Positions 38,401-50,059 of a DNA stretch of 64,000 nucleotides are shown one piece after another. Origin of the DNA: Xestospongia bergquistia. Its lineage: Eukaryota; Porifera; Demospongiae; Haplosclerida; Petrosiidae. Position 1 is the first letter of the stretch; the number at the start of each line of letters is the position of its first letter. The stretch lies in assembly GCA_963965975.1 (NCBI GenBank), contig OZ014411.1:27142249-27206248 (forward strand). The letters run 5' to 3'. Both the position numbers and the translations under genes were made by a program. The notes below the pieces were generated by a model. It had not been told where the DNA came from and ran no database searches. It was given only the letters and a program-made list of their open reading frames with translations.

Positions 38401-41400
38401 AAACATACTGTAAAATCCTTAGCAATCCTTTGCTTTCCTCTCTCTGGCATGCTACTATTTGACGAAAGTGAACCTTTCTTCATCAGGTTCTCACTGCAGT
38501 AAGACTTGATTCTGTTTCATCCATTTTTGAGGTGACAACCTTCTGTTGGTCAATCAAATGCTGCAACATTGCTTGTTGTTGTTGTAGAAGCAATATTATA
38601 TCTGTTTGTGAATGGGATGTACCCACACCTCAAATATCAAAGATCTGAGACTGGGAAGAGTCAACAAAATGGATTCGATCAACAACAGTACTGCTTTTAG
38701 GTAGATTGACATCAGAACTGCTTGAAGGGGAACACAAATTCACAGATGGCAAGACAGTGGCTGTTTTAGTTAGCTCAGGGTCAGGCAAGGTAAATATTTC
38801 ATCATCTTCAAACACACTTTCACTTTCACCATCATCACTTGTTTAGTAACAGAGTCTAAACTAAACAAATCATCACCTGACATATACTGTGGAGTAGTAC
38901 ATGTTTGCCTTGTCCTGGTTAGCGTCACATTCTCTTTGTTAAAGAAGTGTTTTGGTGATATGCTTTTCTTAGATGTAGGAGTTTTTTACAGAAGATCTCT
39001 CCCTTTATTAGTTTTTAGCCTCAACGAGTTCATAATGATGAAAGTATTCAAGATTTCACGCTCAATCACAGCCAAATTTCCTTTCCTTCCCTTTTTCTAG
39101 GTTGTCAAGCCTCTACTCTATTACAAGGGTGTTGCTAGTAGTTGACTTAATAAGCAAGTCCAAAAGTATACGAGTAGTATACTTGGATTGGATACTTCTT
39201 TGCACATATGGTGTGTACAACAATAGATACTTTTGTATATGACAAGTGTTTCTGCTGTGACAGCTAGTTCTTTACCAATCAAATGTCAGAACTTGACATC
39301 ATAATACTATATTGTTTGTAACCATGGCATCAAAATGAAAGATTATTTGATGTGAAAAATGATAAGCAAAAAATGTTTATTTGAGTACTCAATCCAGCAA
39401 TAGTACAATAAAATAAGTTCATTAATAAAAAAAATTTAAAATTAATGAAATCCAGAATTTCGAATTAAAAAATATTAAAAGACAAGCAGAATCAAGATAT
39501 ATTAATTTATAAATTGCTAAAAAAATTCCATTAAAAACATTCTGTAAATATTTTTAGCTTATTTTATAAGCACTACATGTAGTATTGTTTTAATTAACTA
39601 TAATTAAAATTAAAACTCTTTTAATTTAGTCTAGTCATAATTTAGTTAACTAACTGTAAATAAATAAAGCATTGTGACAGATAGTAAAACTAACTATAAG
39701 TAACTAGAAATATCTACTGTTAAAGCAAAACCACCATAACCTACTATAAGTAATTGTAATGGACTAAAACTGTGCTAATAAATTATGAGTTGACTTACAA
39801 TAAGAGAGTACTTCCATGAAAATATTTGTGACCTCATTTGTGAATAAGGACTACTGTTAAAACAGCTAAAAACAGTTTTGTATACATATAGTTGCTATAT
39901 ATGGACAACTGTTCTGTTTGTATACAAAACTGTTTTTGAGATGTTTAACTGTGGTCCCTTTTCACAAATCACGTGCTTATGTTTTGACAGAAGTAGTTCC
40001 TTATCAGGTCATAATTAATGGATACAAAGATTGAAGCATAATAATTAATGATCAAAATGAATAATAATTAATTTTTCAATACAATTAACAATTATGGAAT
40101 ACAGGTACATACATATATTATATATGTATGTATATTTTTTCAACACCTGTCAGCTAACACTATATAGTATATTTGGACTACATTTACATGTATCGTTTTA
40201 GTCACTTGCATGGAAAAATGTTTAACCATAAGATGTATCTCACATGTCTGTTTTCAAGCGTTTACACAGCTACACAACTCTTTATAGTAAACGGATCATT
40301 TTCTACATTACTATGGCCAAAACTTTCTACGTTTTCCTTTCCTCAACTTTCTTCTTAACTGAGGATCACTGAAACCAATAAGCTCACACAGTAGTCTATT
40401 TCTTCAATAATACATCCTAATGTTATCGATTAGCAACAGTAAATTCATTTGATATAACAAAATGGTCTTTAAAAGCAGCATAATCACACAAACAAGCCTT
40501 CTCTCCATCTTTTTTTGACCACGACTACCAATCCCACCCATACATTTTTGTATCTGTTTTTGCATTTTCCTAGTATACACAGAAGTGTACACAGCTACGT
40601 TTTGGGATGTCTTCACTTTGGTGAGCATTTTCATACTGTATACATTTTCGACCATTTTCACACACTTTCATGTAAGCAAAACATGTATCAGTTGACAAAT
40701 ATAATTGTTTTTGTCATAAAAACATAGTTGTGTAAAACATAGTCTTAGCAACTTCATTATATGCTAAATTGAAATGTCTAGACAGACATACGGAACTAGT
40801 TATTGTTCAAAGCTTTATTTTAATAATTATATTCATGATTATATTACCTTCTTTCAATAACCATTAGCAAGTACATTTAAATTTGTTTTATTTTGTTACA
40901 CAGTATCTATAATCTATAAACACACTAAATAATATAGTAGTTTTATTGTACTTGTCAAATAATACTGTCAGCACATTACCTACAATAACCAAATCTATAT
41001 GCAATAGCTAAAACATTTAGTATAAGAAAAATATAACAACATTACTTCCATGGAGGTGTGGCATGTAATAGTTATAGCAGTGCTTTGCATTCACTCTCCC
41101 ATAGGCTGTTAATGACAGGATAATTTGTGATCGTTCTCATAGTAACTACATAAATACTATACTGATATAGTAACACATGATCACATATTATCATGTTTAG
41201 GGTTTATATGTATCATGTATATTCTCTTTATATAGATGTCTTCATTGAACCACAACCTTACCAACCACCAACATACCAACCTGTAAGTATAAGTATAGAC
41301 CTATTAATATATTGTAATATTGATATTTTAGAATTGTTTGTTTATTGATTTTGTGCAAAATATTTGTATGAGTATTTTCATTGATATTATCTTACTATAG

Positions 41401-42847
41401 ATTTTATATATAATTAGTAAGAATTACTACATTTTATACTTTATGTAAAGGTGAAGAGAAACAACCTTTATCGTCCAGATGACTACAAGAGAGGTCTTCA
41501 TTTTGCAATAATTGCCTTCATTGTGGTAACTATAGTTGCTACTCCTTTATCATTAATCTTCACAATTCCTGCATTGTGTTTAAGTATTTGGGTAAGCTTT
41601 TCTATGAATCAACACAATGATGGATGTTATTTATAGTTATGTAGAACTGTATGATACATGCATATGCAATAAAAGACTTCACTGATAGATAAGGTGTTAA
41701 TTAGGCATACCAAACATTAATTCTAATTTAATATTGAGTAAGCTCTTGGTACAGTCGATTACACAGTCTAAATGTATTTAGACTTACAGCATTAGTTACT
41801 ATATAGTCATACAATATGCTCTCCCATGACAATCTATTAAGTTATCCAATAAACCAAAATTAATATAGTCTCAAGATTATTGAGCTTGCTATTATTATGG
41901 ACATGATAAGGTGCAAGAACAAAGCTCTGATACAATGTTCTGACTCCATAGTCTAATGTTGTGACCTGTATACTATTGTGGATTTGTGGTACTATGATTA
42001 TAATGCTTTATATGTGAGAGGGTTTGGGAAAATGGCCAACATATATTTTTCATTAACTAGGAGGTAGTGAATGAATATGGTTCATATGATAATTGTATGA
42101 TTTAATCATTGCTTTGTCTCTTCAAATAAATACGTTTAATAATACATTTCTTTACCTACATCTGACTTTCATTTCTATTTACATATGGGTCATTCTTTGA
42201 AGATTATCCTCTTGCAACAAAGATAGCTTGACTATACAGCTCCAATAGAAAAATCTAAGAAACTCTACAACATGTGATTAATTAAGTATGCATGTCCAGC
42301 CTCCTCTGATATTATGTAATACACACCATATCCTCAATTATCATTAATATAATAAAAGTGTTTTTGAAAGTCATTACAAAATACTCTTTACAATCATTGT
42401 CCACTTATCACCTAGCTACATATGTGAGGATTACTTTAATATAATTACATGCTTATTCCTACATTGTGTTTATATTTTTGGCATTGTCATCTTTTCGTTT
42501 TGTTTAAATTTTGGATTTTTTTATGTCTTAACATTTATCATTAAATTTATGATACCAGACAATAGCATCTTCAGCACAAGTTTTGTTTGATATTTATTAT
42601 GTAGTACATGAAGATCAGTCAACAAAAATTTGTTTTAATTTTATTGCTTTTCTCTATTAATATCATGATTATTAAATTTTTCAATTATATTGATTTATAG
42701 GCTTGGAAGTTACAGGAACAAGAAGAATACCGACAAAGAGCCAAAGCTATGATGTTTTGTGGATATGCACTGGATATTTTTGCTATATTATTTACTTATG
42801 TTGTTATTTTTACAATAGAATTTTCTGTTATATTTTCTCACGACTAA
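35475..42847 (+). CDS. Small two-TM protein with PPxY motifs, copy A (147 residues; possibly CD225/dispanin-like)
   Basis: Exons 35475-35507, 35560-35635, 41236-41282, 41451-41591 and 42701-42847 join in frame to 147 residues. The cytosolic-looking N-terminus has PPPPY (27-31) and PPTY (47-50), docking motifs for WW domains of NEDD4-type ligases. A long hydrophobic segment (about 70-99, ending IPALCLSIW), a polar loop WKLQEQEEYRQRAKA and a second hydrophobic segment (about 117-138) follow. Two membrane segments joined by a short charged loop with a conserved Ala/Tyr/Arg pattern recall the CD225 (dispanin/IFITM) family, but the match is weak and unproven. The structure is identical to copy B at 45,233-48,403, which supports every exon. 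Intron 2 is 5.6 kb here against 0.87 kb in copy B because of transposon insertions. ATTAAA follows near 42,958. Confidence 0.8.
36191..37757 (+). mobile_element. Degraded hAT element with 8-bp TSD and transposase remains
   Basis: Ends TAGTGTTGTTTTAGTTAACT and AGTTAAACTAAAACAATGCTA-type inverted termini are flanked on both sides by ACACAATG (36,183-36,190 and 37,758-37,765), an 8-bp target duplication. After the nested insertion, plus-strand segments read SKASPVWEYF, then NNNVCKIET and NPTKLKQYLSKYHAD (a BED-finger pattern with a missing second cysteine), and near 37,480 VENQEFRDLLMEQDSPSK, a conserved hAT transposase stretch. Frame changes and stops show it is dead. It lies in intron 2 of two-TM gene A and is absent from copy B, so it inserted after the duplication or was lost there. 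Confidence 0.85.
36634..37137 (+). mobile_element. Nested element with perfect 20-bp TIRs and hAT transposase C-terminal scrap
   Basis: TAGGCCTGTCCCAATTATTC (36,634-36,653) and its exact complement (37,118-37,137) bound 504 bp. Inside, a plus-strand frame at 36,726-36,977 contains DWWKRHEQDLPHWCTAFELV and then LLVQPSSGAAEMVF, the hAT dimerisation-domain signature, with the following LEDYIETLLMLQYN part in another frame. So it is an internally deleted, frameshifted hAT element. No clear target duplication was found; TA at both borders is possible. It is inserted within the element at 36,191-37,757. Confidence 0.82.
37790..39060 (-). pseudogene. Broken minus-strand gene relic, possibly mobile-element ORF
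   Basis: Minus-strand segments read like a former multi-exon gene: KENVTLTRTRQTC, an acidic FEDDEIFTLPDPELTK stretch (38,815 downwards), a Gln-rich ILLLQQQQAMLQHLIDQQ near 38,560, MKYQGLQRQFLLEENSD near 38,110 and, at 37,945-37,815, MVRKTELQYWNDITLSEES followed by a WRSE motif and GT. Stops (near 38,630 and 38,985) and frame changes break it. The acidic SEESDD...WRS arrangement resembles short ORFs I associate with repetitive families, but I cannot name it. It sits between insertions in intron 2 of two-TM gene A. Confidence 0.45.
39580..39776 (+). mobile_element. Short relative of the 36,191 hAT element
   Basis: TAGTATTGTTTTAATTAACT at the left and GGACTAAAACTGTGCTA at the right match the termini of the hAT element at 36,191-37,757, with similar subterminal AACTAA-type repeats. 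The interior is AACTA-rich and non-coding. Flanking 8-mers differ (ACTACATG against ATAAATTA), so the borders or duplication are eroded. Confidence 0.55.
39837..39967. repeat. Foldback repeat, ~50-bp arms
   Basis: TTTGTGAATAAGGACTACTG...AAAAACAGTTTTGTATAC is mirrored by GTATACAAAACTGTTTTT...CCCTTTTCACAAA after about 35 nt. The inner 18 bp are perfect. Non-coding, in intron 2 of two-TM gene A within the second insertion (about 39.57-41.03 kb) that copy B lacks. Confidence 0.8.
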
Positions 42848-44869
42848 CAAGCTAAGACTCGCATTGTGTGACACATTTGTACTACATATTTATATAATAC
42901 TATACATATAATATATTATTATATTTTATATATTATTATTGTCACCAGTTTTATTTTATTAAAGTAAAGTTTGTTTAAGATTTTGTAGAGACTGATAAAA
43001 ATATTTTTAAGTTGTTGGACTGACACAGGAAAAAAATATTGAAAACATTCATTCTTTACAATCTTCAATATTGCTATGATATTTTACCATGTATTTTTTA
43101 GGTGTTGGATATAATATAATATAATACATATTTTGCATAACAATTTAACATTGTTATGATATAAATCTAAATTTATAAAAAAACCTTGTGTGTTGCCCAA
43201 ACGATCCCTCCTCACTCAGGCTTCCAATTAGGCTCCAGGATTCTCTGCTATTGCTAGCTGGAACCGCCACAGTTGGCTAGGTAACCCTCGTCCGAAGACG
43301 AGTTGGCTGGAGCTTGGCCCTTACTTCAAGCCAGCCGTACGGAATTCGAGCTCTACGGGATGTCAACTCAGTCATCGTCAGCAGGAACCGGACCCCACAG
43401 CCTCTTCTCGTTTAAAGGGAGACTATCAGCCCTATCCTAGTCCGCCCTAAATATACTCTTACGAGTATGCTGGTAACCATCTCAGAGGTCTAGATGCATT
43501 GCATAACGCTGGCCTACACATAAAATAATAAGGAGTAAGGTGGCAGAGCCTCGAAGAAAACGGGCTTGAGGGAAGGAGAGGTTATGAGCTAGTGGCATAT
43601 TATTAATGATGACCACAGTGTTGTTTATACAAACAATTACATATATATTGGAGAAGACTACACAAAAATACTATTAATTTCAGTAGTTGGAAAGAAAGAT
43701 GACCGCATATCAGAATTGTGGTGGAAGAAAATATCTTGCTACCTAGATGTAACATCCCATTGTTTGTAAGGTATATATTGTGGATCATAACAGACCTCTT
43801 TGCAGACAGGACATTGTTTCTCAGTGATTGTATATATATAATAAGCATTTTCTGTTTCATTAGACAAACATTCTTTGTAAATTAGGGTTGTACATTGCTT
43901 AAATCTCCATTATCTGCATTGATTGAATACTAACAGAATTACTTGTTAATGTCATCATCAACAAGTAATTCTATATTTCCTCTATCACATCATTCTGTCC
44001 ACCAAAATGTATGTGTGTTGATGTCATCAATATCTATTAAATTACATAAATTATATCGAAATAAATGAATACTGTTATCATCTGTGAATTAACAATGTTA
44101 TATTCTACTGTGCACTCAATGTTTAAGTATTCTTTTGTACTGGTGTTAATTCCACTTGTGGTATACCTATTAAAATAGTTCATCACTGCTTCAAAGTTTG
44201 AAGGTCTGCATTTACCACACAGATGTTTTGCCAGTAGGTTACATTCAATAACTGGAGGACACTGTTTAGATTGCTAGTTTGAGTTTCAAAACTCTTGTTG
44301 TGTGTAAAGCACAACTCTAGTGATGTTCCAGTCTCATACATTTGTCATATGCAAACATCTTGACTGTTTATTAACTCACAGGTCTTGATGGTAACAACCA
44401 AGGTTGAAAAGAAGTTATAATGACATCTTCATCCTCATCATTGTATTAATCACCCCTATAGAGGATTTCGACTCTTCGCTATCATTAATGACTTCCTGTT
44501 TTTCCTTCATTAAAGTGAGTACTAAATGCATTAAACACTTAATTAATCATACATTGCATTCTACAGACAATGTTTCATCACAGCCTTCCCTACAGGAGAT
44601 TATAATGTGTATTTGTGTATATATCATTAGTCATCTGACTTTGCTTTGATGGACACTTGAGATGATTTTGCATTGCTAACTTCGTCATATTTGGACCTAA
44701 GTGAGAAAGCTGAAAGTTACATATTTTATATATACAACAATATAAAATCCTTCTTTGGAAGCTTTTGCCTTATAAGCAGCTAATATGAAATGTACACATT
44801 GTTTTCCAATGCATCATTTATGCCTCAAATAACACTTCATAACTTCGACTCCTTCTTTATTGTATATAG
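42848..44869. other. Intergenic region between two-TM gene A and the RASEF fragment
   Basis: Holds the 3' UTR of gene A, a GC-rich structured block (43,183-43,590) and AT-rich sequence with possible minus-strand coding scraps, for example QCPVCKEVCYDPQYIP near 43,810-43,760, which looks like the start of a RING finger but ends at a stop, and CPPVIECNLLAKHLCGKC near 44,255-44,205. These are too short and broken to call a gene. Confidence 0.5.
43183..43590 (-). other. GC-rich structured block: SINE or Pol III-type RNA candidate
   Basis: About 400 bp with near-even base composition stands out sharply from the AT-rich surroundings and has no open frame. On the minus strand CTCGTC-TTCG-GACGAG (43,302-43,287) is a perfect stem closed by a C(UUCG)G tetraloop, ATACTC-GTAA-GAGTAT-type pairing occurs near 43,450-43,465, and the block ends CAACACACAAGG followed by seven T, a possible Pol III terminator. 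I found no convincing A/B box and no match to 7SL, RNase P or 7SK that I could verify. A SINE is the likeliest explanation; a structured RNA gene is the alternative. Confidence 0.4.
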
Positions 44870-45040
44870 ATCATTAATTGGTCATTACCTCCATAAGAAT
44901 TGTTAGCTGGTACTATTACTACAAGCTAAAATAACCTTTATAAATCTCATGATAAAGAAGAGTTGTCTCATCTACTCCACCTGCCCTCGATCTAATCCTA
45001 ATTTAACCTGTTTAGAGAGGTCAGAGGTACAGAGAATGTG
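44870..45040 (+). pseudogene. Fragment of RASEF exon 11
   Basis: The stretch with TACTATTACTACAAG, TCTCATGATAAAGAAGAG, CATCTACTCCACCTGCCC and GAGGTCAGAGGTACAGAGA matches RASEF exon 11 (33,550-33,764) in order, with a 9-bp deletion in the Ala-rich part and other small indels that break the frame. Neighbouring exons 10 and 12 are not present. It lies 200 bp upstream of two-TM gene B, the same side RASEF occupies relative to gene A, and so marks the duplication. Confidence 0.9.
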
Positions 45041-45084
45041 TAACAATGGATTCCCCAACTGAGCATGTCGACAGTCAAATAGAA

Positions 45085-45180
45085 CATAGCGTCACGTTTA
45101 TGACGTAATTAGTTACAAACGTCATATTATAACTAATAGCGTGACGTTTTTACGTTCCTTCGTTTCTTATGACATCACGT
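45085..45180 (+). promoter_or_regulatory. Cluster of CRE-like TGACGT sites before two-TM gene B
   Basis: GCGTCACG (45,089), TGACGTAA (45,101-45,108), ACGTCA (45,119-45,124), GTGACGTT (45,141-45,148) and ATCACGT (45,174-45,180) lie 50-150 bp before the ATG at 45,233. TGACGTAA/TGACGTCA-type sites bind bZIP factors of the CREB/ATF family. Several are arranged as mirror pairs. Role is inferred; gene A has a different upstream region. Confidence 0.45.
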
Positions 45181-45232
45181 TGTTTTCCTGGCCGTGCAGT
45201 TAAGAGGAGTGGTACGTAGGACGAACTTAAAC

Positions 45233-48200
45233 ATGACGGAAAGAGAACACCATTCACTAATGGTAAGATAAACAATACATGATCAAAGTAATAACGTAAC
45301 AGTAATTCTGAAGGTTCTGGCTGGTAATAACTTAGCAAGAGCTGGACTGTATTCTTTAAACCCTCCACCACCTTATGAGACAATAAATCAAGGTTAGTGG
45401 ACATTGCTTTTCTTGATACTATGATTAGGTATTTGTCAAAGATAAGATGGTTATAAATGCAGTATGGCATTTGCATGTTGATCTAAGACTCATATCCAGT
45501 CTATTGCTACTACATGCATGGTCTCATACCCAGTTCATTGCTACAACATATATGGTCTCATACCCAGTCCATTACTACAACATGTATGGTCTCATACCCA
45601 GTCCATTGCTATTACATGTATGGCCTCATACCCAGTCCATGATTAAATAGACTTGCATACATCCTGAGTCAATAATAATTGGGACTTGAAAACTAATCAT
45701 TATCCTTGCGTCTGTAGGTTAAATTATGATACATCAATCTTTTGTGTGTGTGTATGTTATCCTACAATGTTAATTCACGTACACTTAACCAACCAGATGT
45801 TAGGAATTTGTCCTTCATAATACTGTAGTGTTTGTAAACATACTATCAAAATGGAGCTCAACAGATAGCTAAGTTGACAAGTAAGAATGTTAATTTGAGC
45901 ACTCAATCTATTGGTATCAATTAAATATAATAAAAAATAATTTTAAATAAATAAATAATAATATTAATGAATCTGGGCTTTGTAACAAAAGTATCAAATA
46001 ACAAGCACATCTTATTTTGTAAATTACTAATTTTTTCCAATTAGAAACTTTTTTATAAATGTTTTTGGGATATTTTGTAACCACTTCCATATAAGTGTGC
46101 CATGTAATAATTATTGTACCGCTTTGTATTTACTCTACAACAGACTGTTTGATAGAACATTTTGTGATCCTTCTGGTTATAACTACATAATTACTATACT
46201 GATATAGTAAACACATAATCATATGTTATCATGTTTAGGGTTTATATGTATATTCTCTTCATGTAGCTGTCTTCATTGAACCACAACCTTACCAACCACC
46301 ACCATATCAACCTGTAAGTATAAGTATAAAGCTATTAATATATTGTAATATTGATATTTTAGAATTGTTTGTTTATTAATTTCGTACAATATATGTAGGA
46401 GTATTTTCATTGATATTATCTTATAGGTGTTTTCATAGTTAGTAAAACAATTACTACATTTTATACTTTATGTAAAGGTGAAGAGAAACAATCTTCATCG
46501 TCCAGATGACTACAAGAGAGGTCTTTATTTTGCAATAATTGCCTTCATTGTGGTAACTATAATTGGTACTCCTTTATCATTACTCTTCACAATTCCTGCA
46601 TTGTGTTTAAGTATTTGGGTAAGTTTTTCTATGAATCAACAAATTGATGGATGATATTTATAGTTATGTAGAACTGTATGATTCATGCATATGCAATAAA
46701 AGACTTCACTGATAGATAAGGTGTTAATTAGGCATGCCAGACATTAGTTCTAATTTAATATTTAGTAAGCTTAAGGTACAGTCGATTACACAGTCTAAAT
46801 GTATGTAGAACTGTATATATGTATTTATAGTGAAAGACTTCACTAATAGATATGGTATTAATTAGGCATACCAAACATTAGTTCTTATTTAATATTAAAG
46901 GGAAGACAGTCAGTTATATAGTCTAAATGAGTTAAACTTATAACATTAGTTACCATATAGTGATACAATATGTACTCATATGACCACTATTATGTTATCC
47001 ACTAAGACAAACTTATATGATCTCAAGATAATTGAATCTAAGTTATTATGGATATGATAAGGTTTCAAGAACAAAGCTGTGATACAATGTTTTGACTATG
47101 TATTCTAATGTTCGACCTGTATACTATTATGTTACTATTATTATAATGCTTTGTATGTGGGAAGGTTTAAAGAAAAGGTACCACATATTATGTCAAAGGA
47201 GGTTGGACATAAATATTTCAATCAAAATTACAATATTAACTATGTCAATGGGAGGTAGTTAATGAAATATGATCCATATGATCTTTGATGATATGAATTA
47301 TTATTGCTTTGTCCCTTTTGAATTAAATGAAAGAATATAATACATCTAATAAACTATGACTTTAGCTTTATTGTACATTTCTTTACCTATGATAGCCATT
47401 CATTTCTATTAATATATGGGTCATTCAGATTACCCTCTGATTTCAAAGCTCAAATAGTTTCCTTCATTGTGGTAACTATAATTGGTACTCCTTTATCATT
47501 AGTCTTCACAATTCCTCCATTGTGTTTAAGTATTTGGGTAAGTTTTTTTATGAATCAACACAATGATGAATGGCAGTTATTATTATTTATTATGTAGAAC
47601 TGTATACATGTATATGCAATAAAAGACTTCACTGATAGAAAATGGAAACAAGCTGAGAAGTCCTATAATACATGATTAATTAAATATGTGTGTCCAACCT
47701 TCTATGATATTATATTGAACATCATAGCCTCAATCAAATGTCTTGTAACAACAGTGTTCTTAAAGCCTGCTTCTATTTAAGTTTAAATGTCTGAATGACA
47801 TTCCAAAACATACATAAACAAGGTTGTAATAAACATGCAAATCTGTAAATGTAATCTATACATCAGTAGCCAATTAATTATTGTCATTCATACAATTAAT
47901 CATTGTCATTCATACAATTACTTATTGTCATTCATACATTGCCCACTTATCACCAAGTTATTTATATGAGGATTGTTTTTATGATTTCTCATTTTACTTC
48001 TATATTATGTCTGTAAGTTTGTCATTGTCATCCTTTCATCTTGCCTCAATTTTGGAAATTCTTTTATACTTGTATTTATAACAATTTTATTTAAATTTGT
48101 AATGACAAACAAATTAATACCACCTTCAACAGAAACTGTATTTGATATTTGTTATACACTTCATGAAGATACAGCCATCAAAATGATTTGTTTGTTTCTC

Positions 48201-48403
48201 TCTATTAATATCTATATTACCTTTTTTAAATTACCTTGTATTTATAGGCTTGGAAGTTACAGGAACAAGAACACTACCGATCTAAAGCCAAAGCTATGAT
48301 GATTTCTGCATATGCACTGGATGTTTTTGCTATATTGTTTGTTTATACATGTTTTTTTGTAATATATGGCTTAATGGTGTCTGGAGTATTTTATCGAGGC
48401 TAA
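45233..48403 (+). CDS. Small two-TM protein with PPxY motifs, copy B (150 residues; possibly CD225/dispanin-like)
   Basis: Exons 45233-45262, 45314-45392, 46267-46313, 46478-46618 and 48248-48403 join to 150 residues ending in TAA. Exon 4 is nearly identical to copy A (VKRNNLHRPDDYKRGL, IPALCLSIW), whereas the N-terminus (MTEREHHSLM) and C-terminus (ending VFYRG) have diverged. PPPPY is kept at 27-31 and the second motif reads PPPY at 47-50. Two hydrophobic segments flank WKLQEQEHYRSKAKA. Introns 2 and 4 keep homology to copy A. Membrane adaptor use with NEDD4-type ligases is a reasonable inference from the PPxY motifs; the CD225 assignment is tentative. A partial extra exon 4 lies in intron 4. 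Confidence 0.8.
45489..45642. repeat. 34-bp minisatellite, ~4.5 units
   Basis: Tandem units with CTCATACCCAGTCCATTGCT and ACAACATGTATGGT in intron 2 of two-TM gene B, absent from copy A. Confidence 0.9.
47458..47660 (+). pseudogene. Vestigial partial copy of exon 4 of two-TM gene B
   Basis: CCTTCATTGTGGTAACTATA through GTTTAAGTATTTGG and the donor GTAAGT repeat the 3' 80 bp of exon 4 and about 110 bp of following intron (AATAAAAGACTTCACTGATAG). An AG (AAATAG) precedes it, but the 5' half of the exon is missing and use in place of exon 4 would put it out of frame. One residue differs (Pro for Ala in IPPLCLSIW). Confidence 0.8.
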
Positions 48404-50059
48404 TTAGAAGACTCACATTGTGCTACATATTTGCTATATATACTATATTGCCAATTTTTGTCATTGATGTATAATTATATTATAATTATCACCAGTTTTA
48501 TTTTGTTAATGTCAAAATCTATTTACATTCTGGGACATTGTAATATCTGGTAAAAATGGCTTTGACTTACAAACAGAAACTGAAAACTTAATTATAGGTT
48601 TAAACATATGAATTCATGTACAACAAGGAAATGCCTTTAATTAGGATTGATGCTGTTAAAATTAAATGCACATTTACAGCTGAAAACTAAGCATGAGGTG
48701 CCTGCATCACATGACCTTCAATTGAGCCTGTATTTACGTTTATATAAATCAAATTAATGAAACCAAATAAGTGAACTGAAACCTAATGTAAATTTAAACT
48801 CCATTCAATTAAAGTGCATTGTTTGTGAATCAAGTTGATGCACATTGTAACTGAATTAACTTTTTAGAAAGTTTTACTCATTTTTTACTTATCTTTCTTT
48901 ATTTTTTTATAATTATAGGTTAGATTAGTGTACTGCTATAATTTTATTATAATCAATTGTGTCATGTATGTAACAGAAAATATAAAATGTGCAGTAATAA
49001 GTAACTCAACTAATAATATGTAGTGTAAGTATACCTGTCACTTGTCTCTTGATTGATAATAGAAGGTGTCCCTAGATCTTCTCAAGAGACAGAAACAACA
49101 AAAGAAACATATGTTGACTCTACTTGAAATAGGCATCGTGGTAGAATAGAATATATAGTGTCTAATGACCTTCATTTATCATGTTTTTATGAATTCAATT
49201 ACTAACATAGTTCAAAATAAATAATTAATAATAACATCACAGAACTTTTTGTTAAGACGATGTCAAGTAGTTTCGCTATCAAATCAAGTGTTATAACTAA
49301 AGTCAAATCACCTGGTAAAGGTGCTGTTATATACGTTGAATGATATTACCATTTTAGTTTCCTCAGTCATTGTTTACCTTATTAACAATGTGGTGATAAT
49401 GTTGTACCTGTTTTGTTAATATTAAATATTCATAGCTCAACTTAAACTTTTAATTAATATTAAAATGCCCTTACTGTATGTAAGCAGACTACATACAATG
49501 TGAACATACTGTATGTGATGTTTGGAGTGTGAATGGTAGCATCAAATATCTTCATGATAAAAACATGGAAGTGTTTATGGAATCACTGATCAATGCATGG
49601 ATTCATTTACACAGTTATCAGATTTTCTGGTCAACATACACTGACAATCTTAGTACTGTAGAAGCTCTGTATATCCTTTTATAGCATTTACACGTTTTAT
49701 TGATGCTTGGAATAGGCCCCTTAAGAACACATCAGTTTTGACAGAACTTTTTATAATAAGTTTGCTTGTCATTGGTTTGTTTGCTGTTACTGTAGGACTA
49801 TTCCACAAGTTAATGACTATGTTATGACCATTTTGTAATTATACTCTGACCACTTACTGGTAGAGGCATCTATAAAATGAAAATTAACACAACATTGGAA
49901 CTGTTTTATTTGTTTAATCTGGGCTTCATGAGTGAGTGTGGTCAATGAGTGTGATATGTGAGTGTGGTCAATGAAGCTCATTAATATTGTGTCTCTAGGA
50001 GAGACTGGAGTTCAGCCATTGTGGGTGTGGCAATAAAACTGTGGTATTGATTGTGAGAG

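Noticed and set aside
43183..43590. GC-rich block as SRP (7SL) RNA because of a GGGATCG...TGGGCAACA resemblance
   Set aside because: The conserved helix 8 core of SRP RNA is not visible, so the short resemblance is probably chance.
43740..44260. Possible RING-like C-x2-C segment and Cys-rich scrap on the minus strand
   Set aside because: Only one short half-motif each, followed by stops; not enough to call a RING gene or a named pseudogene.
49260..49330. Short ATG frame MSSSFAIKSSVITKVKSP ending near GTAAAG
   Set aside because: Could be a first exon, but no downstream exon in phase was found before the cadherin pseudogene.
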